Below, one piece after another: positions 45,548-54,939 of a stretch of 64,000 nt of DNA. The notes under the pieces are model-generated. The model searched no databases and was not told the origin of the DNA. It worked only from the letters and a program-made list of their open reading frames with translations. The stretch comes from JACKHO01 sp041398745 (GTDB lineage Bacteria; Planctomycetota; Planctomycetia; Planctomycetales; Planctomycetaceae). The position numbers and the translations under genes are program-made. Where the stretch lies: the NCBI GenBank assembly GCA_041398745.1, contig JAWKUB010000004.1:186001-250000 (forward strand). The letters run 5' to 3'. Position 1 is the first letter of the stretch, and each line of letters opens with the position of its first letter.

Positions 45548-47224
45548 ATGTACAAGCTTGACACAAATTTGCGGGCGCTCGTTGAACTTGGCCAGTCCCA
45601 GGGGTATCTGACGTTCTCTCAAATCAATGACTATCTCCCCGATGAAGCCGTTTCGCCTGAGAAGCTCGATCAACTGCTGATGACGCTGGAAGAACTCGGT
45701 CTGCCGGTTCAGGACGATCGGAATCCCCGCCGCAAATCAAGTCCCCGTAAATCAACTCGCGCGTCAAAACGTACGCAGTCGACCGCCCGGGAGTTCGCCA
45801 GCCAGTATGTCGCCGATGATGGTGCTCCGCTCGTCGAAGATCCCGTCCGGATGTACCTCACGCAAATGGGGGAAATTCCGCTGCTGTCGCGTGAGGAAGA
45901 AGTCTCGCTGGCCAAAACCATTGAAATGACGCGGAAGCGGTTCCGGCGCACCGTCATTGAATGTGACTTGTGTGCCGAAGAGGCTGTCGAAACATTGGAA
46001 CGCGTCCAGAGCGGCGAACTGCCTTTTGACCGCACCATTAAAATTTCGCTGACGGAACGGACCCAGAAGGAGCAGGTGACTGGCCGCATGCCACACAACC
46101 TGCCGACCATTAAACGCCTGCTGGCCAAGAACCGGGAAGAGTTCCCGCAACTGTTGGATACTTCCATTCCAAAGAAGCAACGCGATGAAGTGGCCCGGCA
46201 GTTGACCGAACGTCGCCGCAAGATTGCCACGCTGCTCGAAGAAATGAGCCTGCGCACGCAGCGATTCCAGACAATGTTCCGTCGCCTGGAACAGCTGAGC
46301 CGGCGCATGACAGCGCTGCAGGGGCAACTCCGCCGCATGGACAAAACCATTCCGGTGGATCCTCGCTTTGCCGCCTTGAAGCAGGAACTGAACGATTTGC
46401 AGCGGCTGACTGGTGAGACGCCTGAATCACTGGAGGAGCGGGTCGTTACCTTGCGTGAACGCTACCGTGCCTACGATAAAGCGATGCAGGACCTTTCTGC
46501 CGGAAACCTGCGCCTCGTGGTGTCGATTGCCAAGCGGTATCGCAACCGTGGTTTGAGCTTCCTGGATCTCATCCAGGAAGGAAACTCCGGCCTCATGCGT
46601 GCCGTCGAGAAATACGAATACCGCCGCGGGTACAAGTTCAGCACCTACGCCACGTGGTGGATTCGGCAAGCCATTACCCGAGCCATTTCCGATCAGGCCC
46701 GCACCATTCGCGTACCGGTCCACATGATTGAAACCATGTCACGGCTGCGACGCATTGCCAAGCAGTTGGTGCAGGAACTGGGACGCGAACCGACCATTGC
46801 CGAAGTTGCAGATATCGCCGACATGGCTCCCGAAGAAGCGGAACGCATTCTCCGCATCGCACAGGGCCCGGTCAGCCTCAGTCGGCCCGTCGGCGAAGGG
46901 GAAGAAAACAGCCTTGGCGATTTCCTGGAAGATCGGGGAGGGCAGGGGCCCGTGAGTGCCGCCGCTCAGGAATTGCTGAAAGATAAAATTGATCAACTGC
47001 TGAAGACGCTCACCTACCGTGAACGCGAAATCATCAAGCTCCGCTACGGACTGGGGGATGGCTATACCTACACGCTGGAAGAAGTGGGCCGCATTTTCAA
47101 AGTGACCCGCGAACGCGTGCGTCAAATTGAAGCCAAAGCCGTCCGCAAGCTCCAGCATCCCGCCCGGTCCAAACAGCTGCGAGGATTCCTGGACCGCATT
47201 ATGGCGAGTTCCGCGAGCCAGTAA
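45548..47224 (+). CDS. rpoD: RNA polymerase primary sigma factor
   Basis: ATG follows CCGGAG. The product has 558 residues. Region 1.1 is at the N-terminus (ALVELGQSQGYLTFSQINDY), followed by a charged linker and region 1.2 (PVRMYLTQMGEIPLLSREEE). Regions 2.1-2.4 include NLRLVVSIAKRYRNRGLSFL, DLIQEGNSGLMRAVEKYEYR, and TYATWWIRQAITRAI. Region 3 is PVHMIETMSRLRRIAKQLVQ and region 4.2 is YTLEEVGRIFKVTRERVRQI. All core contacts look intact, so this is the housekeeping sigma-70. It is co-transcribed with dnaG. Confidence 0.97.
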   Translation: MYKLDTNLRALVELGQSQGYLTFSQINDYLPDEAVSPEKLDQLLMTLEELGLPVQDDRNPRRKSSPRKSTRASKRTQSTAREFASQYVADDGAPLVEDPVRMYLTQMGEIPLLSREEEVSLAKTIEMTRKRFRRTVIECDLCAEEAVETLERVQSGELPFDRTIKISLTERTQKEQVTGRMPHNLPTIKRLLAKNREEFPQLLDTSIPKKQRDEVARQLTERRRKIATLLEEMSLRTQRFQTMFRRLEQLSRRMTALQGQLRRMDKTIPVDPRFAALKQELNDLQRLTGETPESLEERVVTLRERYRAYDKAMQDLSAGNLRLVVSIAKRYRNRGLSFLDLIQEGNSGLMRAVEKYEYRRGYKFSTYATWWIRQAITRAISDQARTIRVPVHMIETMSRLRRIAKQLVQELGREPTIAEVADIADMAPEEAERILRIAQGPVSLSRPVGEGEENSLGDFLEDRGGQGPVSAAAQELLKDKIDQLLKTLTYREREIIKLRYGLGDGYTYTLEEVGRIFKVTRERVRQIEAKAVRKLQHPARSKQLRGFLDRIMASSASQ

Positions 47225-47252
47225 CGATCATCGGGGGATGGCTATTCTTCGA

Positions 47253-47298
47253 AGGATGATGTGGTGGCCAGGTGCCGCGGCATCATCCTTTGTTGTTT
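47253..47298 (+). terminator. Intrinsic terminator after rpoD
   Basis: GGATGATG (47253-47260) pairs with CATCATCC (47281-47288) with further GC pairing inside the loop, and is followed by TTTGTTGTTT. It starts 29 bp after the rpoD stop. Confidence 0.65.
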
Positions 47299-47401
47299 GT
47301 AGAAAAAGCGTATGTCCATTGCTTGACGTTGTGGGTACGAATCGTGACTCTTCTGATTGAGGAAGGAACAGGTTCGATTCGTTCACCAGTCTGGGAAATT
47401 C

Positions 47402-48289
47402 ATGTCTGGCAAGCAGTCTTCAGTGAAAGTTGCACTCATTCAGCGGCGCGTGACGGCGTCGCCTCAGGAGAACCTTGACGGGACGTTGCAGGACATTGCA
47501 ACGGCGGCCCAGCGCGGAGCAAACATTGTTTGTACGCAGGAGCTGTTTCGCTCGTTCTACTTCTGCCAGACGGAAGATCATGCCCAGTTCGATTTGGCCG
47601 AGCCCATTCCCGGGCCGAGCACCAATGCTCTGGCTGCGGCCGCGAAAGAGCACGGCGTGGTCATTGTCGGCTCGCTGTTTGAACGACGGGCACCGGGGCT
47701 GTACCACAACACGGCGGTAGTTCTCGACGCCGATGGCACCAACCTCGGGATGTACCGCAAAATGCACATTCCAGATGACCCACTGTTCTACGAGAAGTTT
47801 TACTTCACGCCTGGCGATTTGGGATACAAGGCGTTTGATACGGCCTTTGGAAGAATTGGCGTGCTCATTTGCTGGGACCAGTGGTACCCCGAGGCAGCTC
47901 GACTGACGGCACTCTCTGGAGCACAAATCCTGTTCTATCCCACGGCCATCGGCTGGCATCCCAGCGAGAAGGCGGAGTACGGAACCGCACAGCACAACTC
48001 GTGGGAAACCATCCAGCGGAGCCATGCCATCGCCAATGGTGTTTATGTGTGTGCCGCCAACCGTGTGGGACATGAAGGAGAGGCTGACAGCGGCATCGAA
48101 TTCTGGGGGCAGAGCTTTGTCTGCAGTCCGAACGGGCAGATTATCCAGAAGGCTGGCATTTCTGATCCCGAAATTCTGCTGGTCGACTGCGACTTCGACA
48201 AGCTCGATGTCCAGCGCACGCACTGGCCATTCCTGCGCGATCGTCGCATTGACTCCTACGGTCCTATTACTCAACGCTACCTTGACTAA
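47402..48289 (+). CDS. aguB: Carbon-nitrogen hydrolase, probable N-carbamoylputrescine amidase
   Basis: ATG 47402 gives 295 residues. The nitrilase-family triad is Glu47 (CTQELF), Lys120 (YRKMHIPDD) and Cys157 (LICWDQWYPE). The motif SGAQILFYPTAIGWHPSEK and the AQHNSWETIQRSHAIAN segment match AguB-type enzymes. AguB hydrolyses N-carbamoylputrescine to putrescine, CO2 and NH3 in polyamine synthesis. A different carbon-nitrogen hydrolase specificity is possible; no agmatine deiminase gene is nearby. It lies 33 bp before the tdh gene. Confidence 0.8.
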   Translation: MSGKQSSVKVALIQRRVTASPQENLDGTLQDIATAAQRGANIVCTQELFRSFYFCQTEDHAQFDLAEPIPGPSTNALAAAAKEHGVVIVGSLFERRAPGLYHNTAVVLDADGTNLGMYRKMHIPDDPLFYEKFYFTPGDLGYKAFDTAFGRIGVLICWDQWYPEAARLTALSGAQILFYPTAIGWHPSEKAEYGTAQHNSWETIQRSHAIANGVYVCAANRVGHEGEADSGIEFWGQSFVCSPNGQIIQKAGISDPEILLVDCDFDKLDVQRTHWPFLRDRRIDSYGPITQRYLD

Positions 48290-48322
48290 CTTTTCGGTCA
48301 CACTCGGGCCGGAGCATCAATT

Positions 48323-49354
48323 ATGAAAGCGCTCGTTAAGCGTCACGCCGATGTCGGCATTTGGATGGAAGACGTCCCCGATCCAGAGGTCGGAAACAAC
48401 GACGTCCTGGTACGGGTGCTGAAGACTGGCATTTGCGGCACCGACATTCACATTTACAAGTGGGATGACTGGGCACAGAAGACCGTGCCGGTGCCCATGG
48501 TGGTGGGGCACGAGTTCGTTGGGGAAATTGTTGAAGTTGGCAGTAACGTCAAGGACTTTTCCGTCGGCGAACTGGTGAGTGGCGAAGGTCACGTGGTGTG
48601 TGGTCACTGCCGCAACTGCTGGGCAGGGCGGCGTCATTTATGTGCGCACACGGAAGGGATTGGAGTGAATCGCACCGGCGCTTTCGCCGAGTACATTGCC
48701 ATTCCGCAGACCAACGTCTGGCATCACTTCGACGGAGTTGACCTCGATATCGCGTCGATTTTTGATCCCTTCGGAAACGCCGTGCATACCGCCCTGTCGT
48801 TCGGCATGGTTGGCGAAGACGTACTCATCACGGGGGCCGGTCCGATTGGCTGTATGGCCACCGCCGTAGCGCAATATGCTGGTGCCCGTTATGTGGTGGT
48901 GACCGATGTGAATCCCTGGCGGTTGGAACTTGCGAAGAAGCTGGGCGCCACACGCGTGGTTGACGTGCGGAACGAGACGCTCGCTGAGGTGCAGCGTGAA
49001 CTCAACATGAAAGAGGGATTCGATGTCGGCCTGGAAATGTCAGGGAACGCTCAGGCGTTCCGCGACATGCTGGCGAACATGGCCCACGGCGGCAAAGTCG
49101 CCATGCTCGGCATTCCGCCCAGGCCGGTCGAAATTGACTGGAACACCGTCATTTTCAACATGCTGACCATCAAAGGGATTTACGGCCGGGAAATGTACGA
49201 AACCTGGTACAAAATGAGCGTCCTCATCCAGGGCGGCCTCGATATTTCGCCCGTCATTACCCACCGCTTTTCAGCCAATGACTTCCAGCAGGGATTCGAC
49301 GTCATGCTCTCCGGCGAAAGTGGAAAAGTTGTGTTGGACTGGACGAATTTGTAG
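48323..49354 (+). CDS. tdh: L-threonine 3-dehydrogenase
   Basis: The product has 343 residues, the usual Tdh length. Catalytic Zn ligands are Cys38 (TGICGTDIH), His63 and Glu64 (VGHEFVG). The structural Zn site is Cys93, 96, 99 and 107 (VVCGHCRNCW and HLC). The NAD site is ITGAGPIGCM, and DVGLEMSGN and GKVAMLGIPP follow as in Tdh. It oxidises threonine to 2-amino-3-ketobutyrate. The usual partner kbl is not adjacent. Same-strand neighbour of the amidase gene. Confidence 0.9.
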   Translation: MKALVKRHADVGIWMEDVPDPEVGNNDVLVRVLKTGICGTDIHIYKWDDWAQKTVPVPMVVGHEFVGEIVEVGSNVKDFSVGELVSGEGHVVCGHCRNCWAGRRHLCAHTEGIGVNRTGAFAEYIAIPQTNVWHHFDGVDLDIASIFDPFGNAVHTALSFGMVGEDVLITGAGPIGCMATAVAQYAGARYVVVTDVNPWRLELAKKLGATRVVDVRNETLAEVQRELNMKEGFDVGLEMSGNAQAFRDMLANMAHGGKVAMLGIPPRPVEIDWNTVIFNMLTIKGIYGREMYETWYKMSVLIQGGLDISPVITHRFSANDFQQGFDVMLSGESGKVVLDWTNL

Positions 49355-49417
49355 GCGGCGCCACGCATTCACCCTGTGGGCCATCTGTCGAACGAGCCAA
49401 ACTCACGGACAGTTTTG

Positions 49418-49573
49418 GTAGGTTGGGTGCAGCGAAGCGGAACCCAACATGAGGGGATTTGGTCAGCACAATTGTTGGGTTCTGCGAACATCTTGACCAG
49501 TCGACGCGTCACAAACAATTCGAATTCTGTTCGAGCTTCGTAATTCTAATTTCTGTTCGCGTCACCCAACCTG
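49418..49573. mobile_element. MITE-like element (copy 2)
   Basis: The 156-bp segment begins GTAGGTTGGGTGCAGCGAAG and ends CACCCAACCTGC, an inverted pair with one mismatch. Its left 31 bp match, inverted, positions 5086-5115 with one difference, and its right end matches the start of copy 1. Both copies share an internal AACCCAACA-type block. It begins 63 bp after the tdh stop. No transposase. Confidence 0.65.
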
Positions 49574-49737
49574 CAGGGACTGCCCGCTTGGTTGGGACGA
49601 TGAGTTGGATGGTCGACCGTGGGAAAACCTCCCCGGCCTGTCGGCCCCCAACGGTTGCAAAGCAACCGCGGCCCCCCGCGGCCAGCGATGCTGATCTTAG
49701 ATTCCGCGCCCATCCGCCGCTCCGATTGAGCGATTTG

Positions 49738-50715
49738 TTATCCATCGCTTCGTTGACCGTACCCCAATGCATTGATCTTCCAGAGTTCACCATGCGTATT
49801 TTCAGCCACCATCTGATTGTACTGGTTTTCATTGGCAAGTGCCTCGTGGCGACGCTCGAATTCCGGGGTCTGTTGCCATGCGTCAAGTAGTTGTCTATTC
49901 GACGAGATGATTTCGCGGAATGTGTTGCCGATCGTGCGCGTCTGGAATTCGGACTGGATCTTCGGTGTTACGGGAATTGCAGTGACAGTGCCATCACCAG
50001 TGCATTTCTTGCCAAGGTCAAACTGCAATAGCAGATGAGGCGACAACGCGACGAAGCCCATGTCGCCGCCGCCAAGAATAGGGGAATCACAAAGCGCGAA
50101 ATCATCCGAATCGGACCGATACAAAACCCAATCGGCCTCATAAAACGGAGTAACTTGTTCGCCGAGGAACTGCGGATCGCCAAGAGCGTGCTTGATTGCC
50201 CAGAAGAGTTCGAACTTCGGCCGTTGGCCTATTTCCGCAAGCTGCACGAGCGAGTTAAGGATGGCGTGGCCACGTAGCATGTGAATGTAGATGAATGATG
50301 CAACGAACGACCGTTCGAGTTGCGTTTCAATCCGTTGTTTTGGAATTACGTCATGGAGAACTTGATAGGCCGGGGAGTTCTCCAACGTTGAAAGAACGGG
50401 TTCGAAATCGAGATAGACAGTCTCTGGATCGGCACCAACATCGCGGCAAACCGATTCGTATTCATCTGGAAAGTTGCGTCTGCAAAAAGCTTTGAGTTCA
50501 TCGGGCGTAATTTCGGCGACGCCCAAGTGTTTGTCAAAGTGGACGTTTTCGACGGTGAGGGAGAGGACCTTATTGGCCTTCACATTCAACGCGAATACGC
50601 GCTGGTTGCGTGGATCAGGCCGCCGATCAGAGGTTGTTGCCGCAGCGTAGTAATCGCGATTCCAGTACGCGGTCCAGAAGCACGGATTAAAGTGATTCTT
50701 CTTCGCGATGTTCAT
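49738..50715 (-). CDS. DUF4238-like protein
   Basis: The product has 325 residues. It opens MNIAKKNHFNPCFWTAYWN, resembling the N-xH-(V/N)PxFxL opening of DUF4238 proteins. Further segments are RSFVASFIYIHMLRGHAILN and ALCDSPILGGGDMGFVALSP, where an acidic motif (LCDSP) is typical. The family is uncharacterised and often found singly in accessory regions. There is no signal peptide. It lies near a MITE-like element. Family match is moderate. Confidence 0.65.
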   Translation of the reverse strand: MNIAKKNHFNPCFWTAYWNRDYYAAATTSDRRPDPRNQRVFALNVKANKVLSLTVENVHFDKHLGVAEITPDELKAFCRRNFPDEYESVCRDVGADPETVYLDFEPVLSTLENSPAYQVLHDVIPKQRIETQLERSFVASFIYIHMLRGHAILNSLVQLAEIGQRPKFELFWAIKHALGDPQFLGEQVTPFYEADWVLYRSDSDDFALCDSPILGGGDMGFVALSPHLLLQFDLGKKCTGDGTVTAIPVTPKIQSEFQTRTIGNTFREIISSNRQLLDAWQQTPEFERRHEALANENQYNQMVAENTHGELWKINALGYGQRSDG

Positions 50716-50890
50716 CCATGCACCGCTTGCTTAGGTGGATAACTTGTTTTTCTACAGAACCATTCCGCCTTTGCTGGTCGAATCCCACGGGAATACTCCG
50801 CGAAAGACAGAATGGTTACATGACCTGAATTATTGCTGTGGCGGTCAAAGTAGGTCAATCGCACGGACGGCCCGCGTGTAAACTCTCATA

Positions 50891-51688
50891 CTACTTACTC
50901 ACCGATGCCGTATCCGGCAGTGGCCACCAGTCGCCAGCCATGAAGCCGCCGTCTACGTAAATGCATTGGCCCGAGACGTAATTGGAGGCGGCGGAGGCGA
51001 GGAAGACGGCGGGGCCGCCCATGTCTTCGGGGGTGGCCAGGCGGCCGGCGGCGATTCGCTTTTCGCCCCATTCGCGCATGCCCGCATCGCTCCAGATGGG
51101 TTCGGTGAGGGGTGTCACGACGAAGCCGGGGCAAATGGCGTTGACCTGGATATTGTATTTCCCCACTTCAATCGCCTGCGATTTCGTGAGCTGGCCAATC
51201 GCACCTTTTGTTGCCGTATAAACAGAGACCTGCGAGAGGGCGTAGCCGGTGGTGAGCGAGCCAATGTTGATGACTTTCCCGCCGCCCCGTTTCCGCATGT
51301 ACTCGACCGCCTTCTGCGTGAGGAAGTACACCCCTTTGAGGTTGATGTTCATAATGCGGTCGTAGTTTTCCTCGGTGACACTCGACAGCGGCTGACGGGC
51401 GTTGACTCCGGCGTTGTTTACCAGAATGTCGAGACCGCCATGCTTCTCTTCGATTTTGCTGAGCGCGGCCTCGAAGGAGTTGATATCGGCGAGGTCGAGT
51501 TGCAGGGCACACGCGCTCCCGCCACTCTGATTAATGGCCGCTGCCGTCTCCTTGATTTGGTCGAGCGTGCGGGCGGCACAAATGACGTGGGCACCATGTC
51601 CGGCCAGCGCTTCAGCAATCCCGCGACCAATCCCGCGTCCGCCGCCAGTAACCAGAGCAACTTTTCCTTCGAGCGAAAACAAATTCAT
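50891..51688 (-). CDS. Short-chain dehydrogenase/reductase (SDR)
   Basis: The product has 265 residues. The NAD(P) site is TGGGRGIGRG, followed by NNAG (LVNNAGVNARQ). The catalytic set Asn-Ser-Tyr-Lys is visible in IMNINLKG, NIGSLTTGY and VSVYTATKGAIGQL. The C-terminal GQCIYVDGGFMAGDWW is classical SDR. The substrate is unknown; FabG- or gluconate-5-dehydrogenase-like proteins share these features. It begins 5 bp after the addA stop, so it may be co-transcribed with addBA. Confidence 0.9.
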   Translation of the reverse strand: MNLFSLEGKVALVTGGGRGIGRGIAEALAGHGAHVICAARTLDQIKETAAAINQSGGSACALQLDLADINSFEAALSKIEEKHGGLDILVNNAGVNARQPLSSVTEENYDRIMNINLKGVYFLTQKAVEYMRKRGGGKVINIGSLTTGYALSQVSVYTATKGAIGQLTKSQAIEVGKYNIQVNAICPGFVVTPLTEPIWSDAGMREWGEKRIAAGRLATPEDMGGPAVFLASAASNYVSGQCIYVDGGFMAGDWWPLPDTASVSK

Positions 51689-51693
51689 GAGGT

Positions 51694-54600
51694 CTACTTA
51701 CTCCCTGAAATATTCGATGGTGGTAATGATTCAATACGACCCGCGCTGAGGAGTACCAGTCTGGCGGAAATACGACTGGCATCCAACTGATAAATGCGAG
51801 AGACCGCCCGGCGATACGTTTCCAACTGGCCCCGGTAGAACGCAATGAGGTCCTGCAATTCGGCGTCACTCTCGGGGATGGAGTCGGTTTTGAAGTCCAG
51901 AATATCTGCCGCGAGTAACTGGAAGTTACGCGAAATGAGGACGAGGCGGTCGATGGATCCTGAAACCAATTGATTGTCGACCAGCACGGAAAATCGCTTC
52001 TCGTTCACCACTTCCAGGTCAACCGGAGCTGCCCCAATTTGCTGCCGGACTGGCTCGCTCAGACTGATGTCCTGTGCTGCTGCGTACGATTTGCGGGAGA
52101 GGGTCCAGGCGAGTTGTGGCTGCCGGAGCATGGCATGAAACTCCCGCAGGCACTGGTCAACGTTCAAATTCTGAATCGGCATAGTCCGCGCGATACGGCG
52201 GAGCGTCTCGTCACTCGGCACCGATTCATCGAGCCATTTGATTTCCTCGAACCAGGCATGAAACAGCGTCCCTCGGTCGAGTGCCGTGCTGTTTCCCCGG
52301 GGAAGGACGTGTGAGAGCTTTACTCGCGAATCACCTTCCTGTGCCGATGGAGTAACACGGGCCATCTGTCGTTTTCGTGACTCATCACTCTCGGCCAACT
52401 GAATGCACAGCGGCTCCATCACCTTGACTTCGACCAGCTCAGGCGGCGTGACGTTTGACTTGGCGTACCAGTCGGGATCGCCCAGTGCATACAACTCTGT
52501 CTCGGGTAATGGCGGAACAGTGGGTGCCAGTCCGGCACGCAACAGGCCAGCGGTGGTCCTGGTGAAATCGGGCTTGGCTGAGGGAGGCACGAGCATATGC
52601 AACGCATGTACGGCGCGGGTCATGCCGACGTACAACACGCAGAGGCTCTCCGTGCATTGCCGGTCCATGGCGTCGTCATAGGCGGCTCGCAATTCTTCCG
52701 GGAGGAGGGCGAACATTTCGCGTGACTGCTGCACCGCAACAAACTCGGGCGGGGCGAGTCGATTGGGCCCGAGCGTGTAATAGTCGGGTGCTTTCGCTAG
52801 GGCCTCATCCAGTTCCGGCAGAACGACAATGTCAAACTCCAGTCCTTTCGACTGGTGAATGTTCATGACTCGCACCGGGGCTTCCGAGGCATCTGCGATT
52901 TTCTGCGTTTCGACGAACCGAATGAAGTCCCGCGTCCGCAGCGAGGCGCGGATGTCAAACGTATCGCCCAGCGAAACAAGCTGCCTAAGCCGCTGCAATT
53001 CTCGTGCATTGCACTCCGGCGCCAGCTGATGCATCCATGTATTCAGTACAGCACCATACCCGCGCTGCATGATTTGCTGGCGCACATGTCTGGCCAATTC
53101 ATCGGCCAGTTCGTCGTTGGCGTGGTCGGTGAATCCGAGTTTCTCACCCCACGGTGATTGGGCAACATGGTACCGCGACACCGTATCGCCGGGGTGATCG
53201 GCGATTTGCAACAGCGACAACACCAACTGGACGGCGGCGGAGTCCGTAACCGGATTTCCTCCTTCTTCACTGCACGCCACGCCGCGGCGATTCAGTTCAA
53301 AGACAATCCTGTTCACCGTGGCATTCTTACGAACCAGCACGCCGACAGAGCATCCCGGAGCTTCGGACGCGAGCTTCTTCACGTATTCAGCGACGTAGCT
53401 GGCCGTGGTAAGTTTCTTCGCTTCGCCAGTGACGTCACTGAAGTCGGGGAAAGTCCGAAGCGTGGCGTAGCCGGGGATGTCGAGCGCAGTGTCATGGCTG
53501 GGAAATTCTCCCGACCAGCGCTGAACGGTCGGTTCGTAGACTTCAAGGGCGTCGTGCTTGGGCATGCCGCGGAACGCTGTGTTTACGACATCCATAATGA
53601 CTTTGGATGAACGGTAACTCTTGTCCAGCGACGTGGCCTCAATGTTCGGCAGTTCCTGTTCGATGGCACCGAAAATCGCGGCTTCGCCCTGACGCCAGCC
53701 GTAAATGGCCTGTTTGACATCACCCACGCAAAAGAAGCTGCCCGCCTCGGCTCGGCAGGCATCTTCGGCGAACGGTCGGACTGCTTCCCACTGCGGCGGT
53801 GAGGTGTCCTGGAATTCGTCGAGGAGCACATGTTCGATGCCACCATCCATGCGGTAAGCAACGCCCCGCTGACTCTGCTTGCGGAAGAAGCTCGCGAGCG
53901 CGTAGGAGACGTCCGAGAATTCCAGCGAATGACTCTCCTGTTTGTGGCTCCAGTAGTAGGAGTGGTATCGCCGCAGCAGGTCGTACGTGGCTGCCGTCCG
54001 CCGAGCCCAGGGAACCAGCAATGACGCCCGAATATGTGGAATGAGCCTGCGGTAAATCGCAACGAGTTCAGGCGGCAATGGCTTCTTATAGAACTCGGCG
54101 TTATTAAAGAGAATGGCTTTGACGAAGCCACTTCCCAGCATGTCCCGCCACTCCGCAGCGACAATGCGTTCAATGTCTTTGTCTCGCGTATTAATCAGCC
54201 GCTTCTGATCGAGTGGAAACGTGGCCAGTTCCTCGACGATTTCGCGGACGGTTTCGGCCGTCAGAAATTGCGGTTCGGGAATGCGTCGCCATGCTTCCTC
54301 TGAGGTGCGACGAAACAGGTCGTAAAACTGAGTCACTTTCGAAAGCGTGACTTCATGCACGCCCTGATCGCGTTCGCCTTTGTCTAGCAGACTGAGAAGT
54401 TGTCTGAGGTCCTGAACATCGCCCTCTTCGAGCATTTGGGCGATGGACTCATGCCGAATGCTTCCACCTTCAACGTCATCGAGCATTTTCCAGCCAATGG
54501 GCAGCCCCAGTTCAAGAGAGAACGCCGTCGCGATGCGGGCAAAGAATCCATCGAGCGTGGCAATGCGGACACGATGCAAATTGCCAGTGAGCCGCGACAG

Positions 54601-54939
54601 TAACGCCTCGCACTCTGCAATCGTGAGAGGCGTGCCTTCCACCGAGCCTGCGAGTTCCCGGAACTTGCGTTCGTCAAGAATGGCGAGCGCGAGACGAAGC
54701 AGAATGCGTTCGAGGATTTCACCGGCGGCCTTACGGGTAAATGTCGTCGCCAGAATTCGCTCGGGATGTGCCAACCGCAGAATACTGATGTAACGACTCG
54801 ACAGTTGAAATGTCTTGCCGGTACCGGCGGAAGCTCGGATTAAGCGACGAGGTGAATCGAGAGCCGATTGCCGGTTATCGAGCACCGCATCGCCGTGGGG
54901 CCTGGTCGAACCGACTTGAGGGGCAGGGGATTTGGTCAC
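51694..54939 (-). CDS. addA: AddA-like helicase-nuclease
   Basis: The product has 1081 residues. Walker A is RASAGTGKT (35-43). UvrD helicase motifs continue with TTFTRKAAGEI, VLLDEFQDTSPPQW and FFCVGDVKQAIYGWRQGE. Then VRVMNIHQSKGLEFDIVVLP (motif V) and LYVGMTRAVHALHML (motif VI) appear. The C-terminus has a RecB-type nuclease: VSGSIDRLV, LAADILDFKTDS and RGQLETYRRAV. With AddB it would resect double-strand breaks and load RecA. The start codon overlaps the addB stop by four bases (ATGA). Confidence 0.92.
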   Translation of the reverse strand: MTKSPAPQVGSTRPHGDAVLDNRQSALDSPRRLIRASAGTGKTFQLSSRYISILRLAHPERILATTFTRKAAGEILERILLRLALAILDERKFRELAGSVEGTPLTIAECEALLSRLTGNLHRVRIATLDGFFARIATAFSLELGLPIGWKMLDDVEGGSIRHESIAQMLEEGDVQDLRQLLSLLDKGERDQGVHEVTLSKVTQFYDLFRRTSEEAWRRIPEPQFLTAETVREIVEELATFPLDQKRLINTRDKDIERIVAAEWRDMLGSGFVKAILFNNAEFYKKPLPPELVAIYRRLIPHIRASLLVPWARRTAATYDLLRRYHSYYWSHKQESHSLEFSDVSYALASFFRKQSQRGVAYRMDGGIEHVLLDEFQDTSPPQWEAVRPFAEDACRAEAGSFFCVGDVKQAIYGWRQGEAAIFGAIEQELPNIEATSLDKSYRSSKVIMDVVNTAFRGMPKHDALEVYEPTVQRWSGEFPSHDTALDIPGYATLRTFPDFSDVTGEAKKLTTASYVAEYVKKLASEAPGCSVGVLVRKNATVNRIVFELNRRGVACSEEGGNPVTDSAAVQLVLSLLQIADHPGDTVSRYHVAQSPWGEKLGFTDHANDELADELARHVRQQIMQRGYGAVLNTWMHQLAPECNARELQRLRQLVSLGDTFDIRASLRTRDFIRFVETQKIADASEAPVRVMNIHQSKGLEFDIVVLPELDEALAKAPDYYTLGPNRLAPPEFVAVQQSREMFALLPEELRAAYDDAMDRQCTESLCVLYVGMTRAVHALHMLVPPSAKPDFTRTTAGLLRAGLAPTVPPLPETELYALGDPDWYAKSNVTPPELVEVKVMEPLCIQLAESDESRKRQMARVTPSAQEGDSRVKLSHVLPRGNSTALDRGTLFHAWFEEIKWLDESVPSDETLRRIARTMPIQNLNVDQCLREFHAMLRQPQLAWTLSRKSYAAAQDISLSEPVRQQIGAAPVDLEVVNEKRFSVLVDNQLVSGSIDRLVLISRNFQLLAADILDFKTDSIPESDAELQDLIAFYRGQLETYRRAVSRIYQLDASRISARLVLLSAGRIESLPPSNISGSK